5,681 nt of DNA from Candidatus Heimdallarchaeota archaeon (lineage in GTDB: Archaea; Asgardarchaeota; Heimdallarchaeia; Heimdallarchaeales; Heimdallarchaeaceae): contig JAEOTG010000289.1 of assembly GCA_016839985.1 (NCBI GenBank), forward strand, positions 1 to 5,681, written 5' to 3'. Each line of letters begins with the position of its first letter. Within the stretch, counting starts at the first letter, position 1. Shown one piece after another: positions 1 to 5,681 of the stretch. The translations under genes and the position numbers were made by a program. Under the pieces are notes generated by a model. The model was not told where the DNA came from, searched no databases, and worked only from the letters and a program-made list of their open reading frames with translations.

Positions 1-123
1 ATTATAAAAACTAAAGGTAAATTATATGGACCTGTTAAGAAAAAAGAAAGACATTCTTTTGAAGAAATAGATGATTTTTCTCAACTTGATTTTGATTTTC
101 AACGTACTCAAATTGCATTATAA
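1..123 (+). CDS. hydB: N-terminal fragment of hydrogenase beta subunit (partial, ends at in-frame TAA)
   Basis: The frame is open from the first base of the window and ends at TAA 121-123. Its 40 codons include KLYGPVKKK, a block resembling FEEIDDFSQLDFDF and RTQIAL. These resemble the N-terminal part of sulfhydrogenase beta subunits (compare KLYAPVK, REIDD and NRTIMPPKKF as I remember them from Pyrococcus HydB). The start codon lies outside the window; by comparison roughly 15-25 residues are missing. The same frame continues past the TAA with family-like sequence (KFLTPPRY, then HPCDIHG at 223-243) into the gene at 244-999, without any frameshift. This fragment is therefore the first part of the same gene and not a separate small protein. 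On its own it contains no cluster-binding cysteines and would not be expected to function. Confidence 0.75.
   Translation: MIKTKGKLYGPVKKKERHSFEEIDDFSQLDFDFQRTQIAL
121..123 (+). other. In-frame TAA stop interrupting hydB
   Basis: TAA sits in the hydB frame between ...QIAL and KFLTPPRY. In the remembered Pyrococcus protein the matching stretch is PPKKFF, so the stop falls on a lysine position. One change, AAA to TAA, would create it. Homology is intact and in frame on both sides. No ATG, GTG or TTG exists in this frame between 124 and 243, so reinitiation could not occur before GTG 244. TAA also ends hydG (1854-1856), hydA (3935-3937) and the sulfotransferase gene (5534-5536), so it is a normal stop in this genome. 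Confidence 0.85.
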
Positions 124-243
124 AAATTTCTTACTCCACCTAGATATACTACACAACAATTTTCTAAAGATGGGATTGAAGAGATACTACCTGAAGATGA
201 AAAAAACATCGTTATAGGAGCACATCCATGCGACATTCATGGA

Positions 244-999
244 GTGAAAATCTTAGATCGTTTGTTCTTAGGAAATATCAAAGATCCATACTACGCAAAA
301 AGAAGAAATAACCTAATTATCATTGGGCATTCCTGTTTCCCAGATGATAAATGCTTCTGTCATTCAACAGGAACTGATATGGTTGAAGATGGATTTGACC
401 TATTCTTCACAAGCTTAAATGGATACTATCTTATTTGGGTAGGGACTGATGAAGGTCTAGATCTTGCAATTGCAGCTGAGGAATTACTTGAAGAAGACAT
501 TACTGATGAAGTAATTCAAGAGTATGTTATCTGGCAACAAATAAGATCTCAAAGATTCAGATCAGACGTTCCATATTTCAAATATCTTGCTGATATAATG
601 TCGTTAAATTATGATAGTGAAGTATGGGATCAATTCGGAAACAAATGTCTTTCTTGTGGTACATGTAGTATGGTTTGTCCTACATGTAATTGCTTCAACG
701 TAGATGATAAAATCATGATGTCTGCAGAAGAAGGAATTCGAGAAAGAATGTTAGATAGCTGTATGCTTCCTTACTATTCTCTAGTGGCTGGAGGACATGA
801 TTTCAGACCTAAACGAACCGATAGAATCAAACTCTATTATACCCACAAATTACAAGAATACATTGGCAAATGGGGGCAACCTAGTTGTGTAGGATGTGGA
901 AGATGTGTGGAATACTGTCCAGTTGAAATCAATGCACTTACAGTAGCTGAGGCATTGTATGGAGAAGTTGGTCAGACAAAGGAGGTTTTAGACTTATGA
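244..999 (+). CDS. hydB: Group 3b [NiFe]-hydrogenase beta subunit, FeS electron-transfer protein (5'-truncated reading frame)
   Basis: This is the cytoplasmic FeS subunit linking the hydrogenase dimer (HydD/HydA) to the flavoprotein HydG. Numbered from GTG 244, two ferredoxin-type 4Fe-4S motifs are visible: C135, C138, C141, C145-P, followed by C148 and C150; and C215, C218, C221, C225-P. An upstream CxxxxxCxC group (C31, C37, C39) resembles CMPDEYCFC of Pyrococcus HydB. Together with the Cys of HPCDIHG (codon 229-231, before this start) it may bind a further cluster; this is inference. LVAGGHDFRPK (180-190) is another family block. The GTG start is doubtful: it has no well-spaced ribosome site, and the preceding codons 124-243 are clearly coding and conserved. 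The real protein is probably about 350 residues, starting upstream of the window, but a TAA at 121-123 interrupts it. The end overlaps hydG in ATGA, which indicates translational coupling. Confidence 0.85.
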   Translation: MKILDRLFLGNIKDPYYAKRRNNLIIIGHSCFPDDKCFCHSTGTDMVEDGFDLFFTSLNGYYLIWVGTDEGLDLAIAAEELLEEDITDEVIQEYVIWQQIRSQRFRSDVPYFKYLADIMSLNYDSEVWDQFGNKCLSCGTCSMVCPTCNCFNVDDKIMMSAEEGIRERMLDSCMLPYYSLVAGGHDFRPKRTDRIKLYYTHKLQEYIGKWGQPSCVGCGRCVEYCPVEINALTVAEALYGEVGQTKEVLDL

Positions 1000-1856
1000 G
1001 TATTCAGAAATGCGATGATGAAGAAATAAATACATACAAAGCTCAACCTGCAAAAATCTTAGCAACAAAAGATCTTACAGAAGATACAAGATATTTCAAA
1101 GTAAGATTTGTAGATGAAAGTATCATTGAAGAAGAATATAGACCAGGACAATTTGCAATAATGTCTATTCCTGGAGTTGGAGAAGCAGTCTTTTCAATCT
1201 CTTCCCCACCAACAAGAACAGATTTTATTGAATTTGGAATTAGAAAGGTTGGATCCTTCACTGAAGCTTTATTCAAACTCAAAGAGGGTGATATAATCTA
1301 TCTCCGAGGTCCTTATGGTGATGGTTTTGATATGGGAGGATTAAGAGGTAGAGATTTGATAATCGTATCTGGAGGATTAGGAGCTGTTCCATTAAGATCA
1401 GTTTTACTCTTTGTTGAAGATAGAAGAGAAGAATATGATCAAGTATTTTTCTTGAATGGTGCTAGAAGTCCAGCAGATATGTTATATCGTGAAGATTTCG
1501 AAGCGATGGCATCGAGAGGAATAATCGAAACACATCTATCAGTTGATAAAGATGATACTGGTGAATGGCCATATAATGTTGGTTTTGTGACTGCTCTTTT
1601 CCCGAAAATTGCTGATAGAGTTGTAAGTGAAAAAACTACAGCACTGATTTGTGGACCTCCAGTTATGTATAAGAACGTGATTAAAGAATTGTTGAAACTT
1701 AAAATTCCTAAGGATCAGATTTTGATGACACTCGAAAGACGAATGAAGTGTGGACAAGGACATTGTGGACATTGTGCAATTGAAGGTCGGTATACTTGTC
1801 TAGAAGGACCAGTTTTTACGTACTATGATGTGCAACGAATTAAGGAGTTGATCTAA
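996..1856 (+). CDS. hydG: Group 3b [NiFe]-hydrogenase gamma subunit, FAD/NAD(P)-binding reductase
   Basis: This ferredoxin-NADP+-reductase-like subunit exchanges electrons between NAD(P)(H) and the hydrogenase through FAD and a 2Fe-2S cluster. An N-terminal FAD-binding barrel (about 15-115) contains RPGQF (49-53), FSISSPP (66-72) and RGPYGDGF (104-111). The nucleotide-binding domain (about 118-240) contains SGGLGAVPLRS (125-135) and CGPPVMYK (219-226). The C-terminus carries the 2Fe-2S motif of the PyrK/HydG family: C252, C257, C260, C268, in LERRMKCGQGHCGHC and YTCLEGPVFTYYD. At 286 residues it is close to the usual length (about 290). The start is ATG 996, inside the ATGA overlap with the hydB stop, preceded by a very good ribosome site GGAGGT at 981-986. 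The strong site means HydG may be made even if hydB translation ends early. Preference for NADH or NADPH cannot be read safely from the sequence. Confidence 0.95.
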   Translation: MSIQKCDDEEINTYKAQPAKILATKDLTEDTRYFKVRFVDESIIEEEYRPGQFAIMSIPGVGEAVFSISSPPTRTDFIEFGIRKVGSFTEALFKLKEGDIIYLRGPYGDGFDMGGLRGRDLIIVSGGLGAVPLRSVLLFVEDRREEYDQVFFLNGARSPADMLYREDFEAMASRGIIETHLSVDKDDTGEWPYNVGFVTALFPKIADRVVSEKTTALICGPPVMYKNVIKELLKLKIPKDQILMTLERRMKCGQGHCGHCAIEGRYTCLEGPVFTYYDVQRIKELI

Positions 1857-2651
1857 ATGTGGCAAAGAGAAAAGAAACCAGTAGTAGGAGTTTTTGGTTT
1901 TAGTGGTTGTGCTGGAGATCAATTAGCAATTCTTCATATGGAAGATGAGTTAGTAGATTTCTTCACAAGTGCAGAAATAAAGTTTTTTCACATGGCTCAA
2001 TCTCACCAAGAAGTTCCCAAAGTAGATATTGCGGTTGTTGAAGGAAGCATCAATACTGATAAACAACAAAAAGAATTGGAAGAGATTAGAGAAATAGCTG
2101 AAGTAGTTGTAGCAATTGGTACTTGCGCTTGCTATGGAGGTATTCAGTATCTTGGTGAAAATCAAGAAGTATTCAAAGAAAGAATGAAATACGTTTATGG
2201 TAATGATGGAGTTGTTCCTGAGTTCTCGGATCTTGTAGGACAACCAAAAGCAGCTAAACCTATTAGTGATTTTATCAAGGTCGATTATGCTATTCCTGGA
2301 TGTCCTATTTCTAAAGAAAATTTCATTCCAATTTATGCAAAACTTATTTCAGGACTTTATCCACAGAAATATCCGTATCCTGTTTGTGTTGAATGTAAGT
2401 ATGAAGGTAATGATTGTTTTCTACTACATGGAAAATTCTGTTTAGGGCCGGTTACTGCTGCAGGATGTAGAGCCGCTTGCCCAAGCTTTGATGTGTCTTG
2501 CGTAGGGTGCTTCGGAACATATGAAGGAGCGAATTATCCTTCTCTTTATGACAAACTAAAAGAAATCGGGCTAACAGAAGAAGATGTTACTCGAAAGCTT
2601 CAGATGTTTGGGGGAGATGCAGTCGAAAAAATACTAAAAGGTGAAGAATGA
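1857..2651 (+). CDS. hydD: Group 3b [NiFe]-hydrogenase delta (small) subunit, three FeS clusters
   Basis: The small subunit carries the chain of 4Fe-4S clusters from the NiFe site of HydA towards HydB. Proximal-cluster ligand positions are C18, D21, C90 (GTCACYGG) and C149 (PGCP). The usual motif has CxxC at the first pair, but here it reads SGCAGDQL, with Asp21 in place of the second Cys. The C-terminal half holds eight cysteines for two more clusters: C177, C180, C187, C195, and C204, C208, C215, C218, in the order seen in Pyrococcus HydD (VCxEC, CLGPVTxAGC, CxGC). There is no Tat signal peptide, so the enzyme is cytoplasmic. The length of 264 residues is normal for the family. ATG 1857 directly follows the hydG stop, and AAGGAG at 1842-1847 lies nine bases upstream. 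The 3' end overlaps hydA. Confidence 0.95.
   Translation: MWQREKKPVVGVFGFSGCAGDQLAILHMEDELVDFFTSAEIKFFHMAQSHQEVPKVDIAVVEGSINTDKQQKELEEIREIAEVVVAIGTCACYGGIQYLGENQEVFKERMKYVYGNDGVVPEFSDLVGQPKAAKPISDFIKVDYAIPGCPISKENFIPIYAKLISGLYPQKYPYPVCVECKYEGNDCFLLHGKFCLGPVTAAGCRAACPSFDVSCVGCFGTYEGANYPSLYDKLKEIGLTEEDVTRKLQMFGGDAVEKILKGEE
2639..2644 (+). promoter_or_regulatory. Ribosome binding site for hydA that favours the second ATG
   Basis: AGGTGA inside the end of hydD pairs with the 16S anti-Shine-Dalgarno sequence. Two tandem ATGs follow, at 2648 and 2651. The spacing is three bases to the first and six to the second, so initiation at 2651 looks better. The difference is only one Met at the N-terminus. 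Confidence 0.55.
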
Positions 2652-3937
2652 TGGCAGAAAAAACAGTTAGTGTAGATGTTCTTGCAAGGGTAGAAGGTGA
2701 TGGAGGAATTCAAGTATACACAAAAGATGGAAAAGTAGAGAATGTTCTAGTAAACATCTTTGAGGGTCCCAGAATGATTGAAGCTCTTGTAAGAGGTAAA
2801 ACTATTCATGAGAATATCTCACTTGTAGCAAGAATTTGTGCAATATGCACAGTATCTCACAGATATTCTTCTGTAAAAGCAATTGAAAAAGCATTAAATG
2901 TCAAAGTATCTGAAAAAATAAAACTATTAAGACATCTATGGCATTTTGCAGAATATATTGAATCACATGTCTTGCATGTTTATTACTTAGCTCTTCCTGA
3001 TTTCTTCAAACAACCATCTGCTATTGCGCTTCTTCCTACACATACAGAAACAGTGATAGAAGCTGTTGAATTGAAGAAATATGGTACAGAATTAATGAAA
3101 CTCTTACATGGAAGAAAAATACATGGAGAGAATGCAATTATAGGTGGTTTTGGAAAACTTCCAACTGATGAAGAACTAGATTATTATGCAGAAAAAGCTG
3201 TTGAATATAAAGAAAAACTCTCAAAATTCATAGATGTTTTTGCTTCATTAGAAATTCCAGATTACTGTGAAAGAGAAACAGTGTTTATGTGCTGTAATCC
3301 ACCAAATAATGAATTTGGTTTTGAAGGAGAATCAATTTTGATATCAACAGGAGAAGAATACCCAGTTGAGGAATACAAAAAATTAACAAATGAAAGAGTA
3401 GTTCCACATAGTTACGCTAAAAGATCAAAATACAATGATAAACCATTTACTGTTGGTGCATTGGCAAGATTACTACTTATCGGTGACAGATTAACAGGAG
3501 AAGCCAAAGAGAAATTTGACAAATACTATAACGAAAGATGGAAAGTGAATCCTCTTTATAATAATCATGCACAACTAATCGAAACTTTATGGTGTTTTGA
3601 ACAAATACCTGATTTAATCGCAAAAATTAAAGTTTTACCAGATCCAGAAGTAGTAGAAGTAACACAAATGGATGGCAAAGCTACATCAGCTGTGGAAGCA
3701 CCAAGAGGTATTCTATACCACACATACGAGATTAAGGATGGTAAGATGGTAAATGCAGATATAATAACACCTACAGCTCAATTTCTAGATGATATTGAAG
3801 AATTCATTAGAACAGCAGCTGAGAAACTTTTAGCAGAAAATCATCCTGACACTGAGCTTCAATTAGAAATGATTGCTAGGGCATATGATCCATGCATTTC
3901 ATGTTCTTGTCATATGGTGAAATTGGTGAGAAAATAA
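2648..3937 (+). CDS. hydA: Group 3b [NiFe]-hydrogenase alpha (large) subunit, catalytic
   Basis: The catalytic subunit holds the Ni-Fe(CN)2CO centre where H2 is oxidised or produced. The four nickel-binding cysteines are visible as RICAICTVSH (C64, C67) near the N-terminus and DPCISCSCH (C416, C419, H422) at the C-terminus. Other family blocks are ARVEGDGG (13-20), HGRKIHG (154-160) with GGFGK (166-170), and EAPRGILYHTYE before an ITPTAQ stretch. The position after PTAQ is Phe where I expect Asn in relatives. After H422 come seven residues (MVKLVRK), a short C-terminal tail of the kind removed by the maturation protease, which is encoded immediately downstream. At 429 residues it is almost the same length as the Pyrococcus subunit (about 428). 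It overlaps the hydD stop (ATGATG), and ATG 2651 is an equally good start. C421, just before the cleavage-site His, is an additional cysteine not known to be a ligand. Confidence 0.96.
   Translation: MMAEKTVSVDVLARVEGDGGIQVYTKDGKVENVLVNIFEGPRMIEALVRGKTIHENISLVARICAICTVSHRYSSVKAIEKALNVKVSEKIKLLRHLWHFAEYIESHVLHVYYLALPDFFKQPSAIALLPTHTETVIEAVELKKYGTELMKLLHGRKIHGENAIIGGFGKLPTDEELDYYAEKAVEYKEKLSKFIDVFASLEIPDYCERETVFMCCNPPNNEFGFEGESILISTGEEYPVEEYKKLTNERVVPHSYAKRSKYNDKPFTVGALARLLLIGDRLTGEAKEKFDKYYNERWKVNPLYNNHAQLIETLWCFEQIPDLIAKIKVLPDPEVVEVTQMDGKATSAVEAPRGILYHTYEIKDGKMVNADIITPTAQFLDDIEEFIRTAAEKLLAENHPDTELQLEMIARAYDPCISCSCHMVKLVRK
3925..3929 (+). promoter_or_regulatory. Ribosome binding site supporting the TTG start of the protease gene
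   Basis: GGTGA within the last codons of hydA lies eight bases before TTG 3938, the normal spacing. No ATG or GTG in the same frame is comparably placed, and the conserved LGNRDRSDD block begins only 20 residues after the TTG. The site therefore decides the start. Confidence 0.55.
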
Positions 3938-4396
3938 TTGTCCCCCACTATCTCTTTTTTTCAAAATATTGATATTGAATCTGTAGCTTTTTTTTGTCTA
4001 GGAAACAGAGATAGATCAGATGATGCTGCAGGTTTGATTGTTGCTGACAAACTTGTGAAAATCTATCCAACAAATGTTTTTTCAGAGGAACTAGAAGATA
4101 TTTCTACTTTTCTAGTTGATATAATTGAAAAGGATATCTATGAATATATTGTGATAATAGATGCGGTTGATTTTAATGCACATCCAGGATCAATTCTAAT
4201 TACCTCAGATATATCAGATGAGATAAGTTCAATATCAACACATACAATACCAATTAATCAAATAAAGGAAATCGTAAAATCAAAACAAAAGCAATTCGTG
4301 CTAGTAGGGATTCAAGTTAAATCTGTGAAATTTATGGGAGAAATCACTAAAGAAGTTTTGAGAGCTACTAATGAAGTTGTTGAGCTATTATCTTAG
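3938..4396 (+). CDS. [NiFe]-hydrogenase maturation endopeptidase (HycI/HyaD family)
   Basis: Nickel-dependent recognition and cleavage of the HydA precursor C-terminal tail (expected after H422) completes the active site. Family features are LGNRDRSDDAAG (21-32), matching the GN(x)nD(D/E)xxG signature; IDAVDF (74-79) followed by HPGS (82-85); and THTIPI (101-106). By comparison with E. coli HybD (Glu16, Asp62, His93), the metal ligands should be D29, D75 and H102. The length of 152 residues is typical. The TTG start immediately abuts the hydA TAA, making this the last gene of the operon and probably dedicated to HydA. Two oligo-T runs, 3955-3961 and 3988-3995, encode the FF pairs at residues 7-8 and 18-19. 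The weak start codon and T runs could keep its expression below that of the structural subunits; this is inference. The specific symbol is uncertain (the Pyrococcus counterpart is called FrxA). Confidence 0.9.
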   Translation: MSPTISFFQNIDIESVAFFCLGNRDRSDDAAGLIVADKLVKIYPTNVFSEELEDISTFLVDIIEKDIYEYIVIIDAVDFNAHPGSILITSDISDEISSISTHTIPINQIKEIVKSKQKQFVLVGIQVKSVKFMGEITKEVLRATNEVVELLS

Positions 4397-4411
4397 AACA
4401 AATCTCAACAC

Positions 4412-4427
4412 ACAAACTTAATAAATT
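4412..4427 (+). promoter_or_regulatory. Possible archaeal promoter for the sulfotransferase gene
   Basis: ACAAA (BRE-like) followed by CTTAATAAAT (TATA-like) lies in the 66-base gap after the protease stop. A start about 25 bases downstream would fall near 4446-4450, giving a short leader that begins at the GGGAG ribosome site at 4449-4453. The base composition makes chance matches common, and the call assumes an archaeal host. Confidence 0.3.
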
Positions 4428-4462
4428 CCTTCTTAGAATAAATTTGATGGGAGAACAACTAA

Positions 4463-5536
4463 ATGATTGGGGCATATTTTCATATATGGATAAAAACCCT
4501 CTGGAAAAATAGATTTAATGTTAGTTTTTCGAAATTTCATGTATTATTTGTTATAACATTAATGACATTTATGCAATATCCTCTAGCTGCAATTGAGCAT
4601 CTTCTACTAAAAAGAAAAATAAAAAATACAAAAATCGAAAAATCTCCTGTTTTCATAGTAGGTCATCAAAGAAGTGGAACAACTCACCTCCATAGATTAA
4701 TGACCAAAGATGATTCATTTATTTATCCTACACTGATTGATATCTCCTATCCGTTAGTTTTTAGATATTTTAGAAAAATTGTTACATTCATAACAAAAAT
4801 CTTCATGCCAGAACAGAGACCAATGGATAATATGGTTATTACTGTTGATGAACCAGAAGAGCATGAGATTGCAATTGCATCATTTAATGGCTTTTCATAT
4901 ATTATTGGTTATATGTTCCTTAATAATTTCGATAAATATGAGAACTATGGAAGTTTTGAAAAGGCTACAGTTAAAGAAAGAAAGAAATGGACTAAAACAT
5001 TTCAAAATTTCTTAAAAAAACTTACTTTGGAGTATGGAAATAAAATTCTTCTGCTTAAAAATCCAAACGATACAGAAAGAATAAACATTCTCTTAGAAAT
5101 GTTTCCTAAGTCAAAATTCATACATATCTATAGAGATCCATATCGAGTCTTTTTATCAACAAAAAAACTGTTTATTAAGAACAATAGAGACACACATCTA
5201 CAAAACATAAAGATAGATTTGGATGCTTTTGTGATAAGTCACTATAAAAAAATGTATGAAAAATTTTATGAAGATATCCCAAAAATCCCTAAAGGTCAAT
5301 TTATAGAAATAAAATATGAAAACCTTGTTGAAAACCCTCTAGAAGAACTCGAAAAAATCTATACTCAACTATCAATTCCGGATTTCGAAAAAGCTAAAAA
5401 GAATTTTGAAATTTATTTGAATTCACTTAGAGAATATAAAGTAACAAAGTATGAAATTGATAAAGCTTTAAGATCTAAAATCTATTCAGAATTATCATTT
5501 ACAACAAAAAAATGGGGATATGAAAAACACAAATAA
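4463..5536 (+). CDS. Sulfotransferase family protein (PF13469-like, PAPS-dependent type)
   Basis: Probably transfers a sulfuryl group from PAPS to an unknown acceptor (lipid, glycan or small molecule). The 5'-phosphosulfate-binding loop is FIVGHQRSGTTHLHRL (64-79), preceded by a beta strand. RPMDNM (119-124) and DEPEEHEIA (129-137) are blocks I associate with this bacterial/archaeal sulfotransferase family. LLLKNP (196-201) and IHIYRDPYRVFLS (220-232) correspond to the strand and 3'-phosphate-binding region. EIKYENLVENP (282-292) and a terminal WGYE (351-354) are also typical. Residues about 25-44 are hydrophobic (VLFVITLMTFMQYPLAAI), so it may associate with the membrane, though His26 and Glu45 make a true transmembrane helix uncertain. 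ATG 4463 has GGGAG at 4449-4453 at good spacing. It lies 66 bases after the hydrogenase operon and has no evident functional link to it. The acceptor cannot be inferred. Confidence 0.88.
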   Translation: MIGAYFHIWIKTLWKNRFNVSFSKFHVLFVITLMTFMQYPLAAIEHLLLKRKIKNTKIEKSPVFIVGHQRSGTTHLHRLMTKDDSFIYPTLIDISYPLVFRYFRKIVTFITKIFMPEQRPMDNMVITVDEPEEHEIAIASFNGFSYIIGYMFLNNFDKYENYGSFEKATVKERKKWTKTFQNFLKKLTLEYGNKILLLKNPNDTERINILLEMFPKSKFIHIYRDPYRVFLSTKKLFIKNNRDTHLQNIKIDLDAFVISHYKKMYEKFYEDIPKIPKGQFIEIKYENLVENPLEELEKIYTQLSIPDFEKAKKNFEIYLNSLREYKVTKYEIDKALRSKIYSELSFTTKKWGYEKHK

Positions 5537-5555
5537 ATCTATTTAGATACTATCT

Positions 5556-5572
5556 CGAAATAAGTTTTTATA
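5556..5572 (+). promoter_or_regulatory. Possible BRE/TATA element downstream of the sulfotransferase gene
   Basis: CGAAAT (5556-5561) followed by GTTTTTATA (5564-5572) resembles an archaeal BRE plus TATA box. The expected start near 5594-5598 would give a leader of about 30 bases to ATG 5630. It is a weak match in AT-rich DNA. Confidence 0.25.
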
Positions 5573-5614
5573 GGACTATTTTGTTAATAGCGTATTTTGC
5601 AAAAGAAGAAAGAA

Positions 5615-5630
5615 CGAAAAGTTATACATA
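5615..5630 (+). promoter_or_regulatory. BRE/TATA-like promoter, possibly driving a leaderless gene at 5648
   Basis: CGAAAA (5615-5620) directly before TTATACATA (5622-5630) is the best BRE/TATA look-alike in the window. A transcription start about 22-25 bases from the TATA centre falls on the tandem ATGs at 5648 and 5651, which is the arrangement of a leaderless archaeal transcript. Confidence 0.35.
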
Positions 5631-5681
5631 TGCTCTCATATAGTTCGATGATGTTAGCTAGTTCTACTTCTATTAACTTTC

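Larger units (their letters stand above)
5537..5681. other. Downstream tail with no certain gene; possible start of a + strand CDS
   Basis: No RNA gene or mobile element is recognisable in this stretch. On the + strand an open frame runs off the window from ATG 5630, with further in-frame ATGs at 5648 and 5651, reading MLSYSSMMLASSTSINF. None of its starts has a Shine-Dalgarno site. On the - strand a 31-codon frame is open from 5679 down to a TAA at 5586-5584, reading LIEVELANIIELYES near its beginning, and could be the end of a convergent gene. The window is too short to choose between them. Confidence 0.3.

Noticed and set aside
121..123. Genome-wide reassignment of TAA to a sense codon
   Set aside because: TAA is the natural end of hydG, hydA and the sulfotransferase gene, with correct protein lengths and adjacent downstream starts.
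216..230. AGGAG at 216-220 followed seven bases later by ATG 228, looking like a translation start
   Set aside because: ATG 228 is out of the hydB frame and leads only to a short frame that soon stops. The AGGAG is part of codons for conserved residues (IGAHPCD).
1043..2243. Minus-strand open frames at 1043-1282, 1539-1772 and 1950-2243
   Set aside because: They lie wholly inside hydG and hydD, whose protein motifs are unmistakable. The minus-strand products show no family features and have no separate ribosome sites that I can see.
4397..4462. Hairpin terminator after the hydrogenase operon
   Set aside because: Only very short complementary stretches (such as TTCTTAGAA) are present, with no stable stem and no clear following T run.
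4463..5536. Recent horizontal transfer of the sulfotransferase gene based on low GC
   Set aside because: Sampled lines are about 23-30% GC, but a sampled hydA line is similarly low (about 28%), so composition does not separate it from its neighbours.
5628..5641. Inverted repeat ATATG-ctct-CATAT, a possible operator or small hairpin
   Set aside because: A five-base arm made mostly of A and T is expected by chance in this DNA, and there is no second copy in the window.
5584..5679. Minus-strand frame of 31 codons as the end of a convergent gene
   Set aside because: It is too short to distinguish from chance in this window, so it is mentioned under the tail region and not listed as a CDS.

Overview
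The window carries the 3' part of a group 3b-type soluble [NiFe]-hydrogenase operon, with gene order beta-gamma-delta-alpha (hydB-hydG-hydD-hydA) followed by a hydrogenase maturation protease, all on the + strand. After it come a separate sulfotransferase gene and a short AT-rich tail. Gene order and motifs match the sulfhydrogenase (NAD(P)-linked hydrogenase) of Pyrococcus-type archaea, judged from family knowledge and not from an alignment. The DNA is AT-rich, uses many AGA and ATA codons, has GGAGGT/GGTGA-type ribosome sites, tightly packed genes and BRE/TATA-like promoter elements. This suggests an archaeon, perhaps an Asgard or other mesophilic low-GC lineage, but the assignment is a guess.

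Layout. Bases 1-999 are one continuous homologous reading frame for the beta subunit, entered after its start and interrupted by a single TAA at 121-123. Bases 996-1856 encode the gamma FAD/NAD(P)-binding reductase subunit, 1857-2651 the delta small subunit (three FeS clusters) and 2648-3937 the alpha large subunit with the NiFe site. Bases 3938-4396 encode the maturation endopeptidase from a TTG start. Bases 4397-4462 are a short spacer with a possible promoter. Bases 4463-5536 encode a PAPS-dependent-type sulfotransferase. Bases 5537-5681 hold no certain gene, but have two promoter-like elements and possibly the start of another gene.

How they work together. In this family H2 is split or formed at the NiFe centre of HydA. 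Electrons pass through the FeS clusters of HydD, then HydB, to the 2Fe-2S and FAD of HydG, where NAD(P)+ is reduced (or the reverse). The protease trims the C-terminal tail of HydA after nickel insertion. HydB is the bridge between the two halves, so the in-frame stop inside it is the most important oddity here: it is a lesion, a sequence error, or a readthrough site. TAA is a genuine terminator for three other genes in the window, so general recoding of TAA is unlikely. A second oddity is a Cys-to-Asp change at a proximal-cluster ligand position of HydD.
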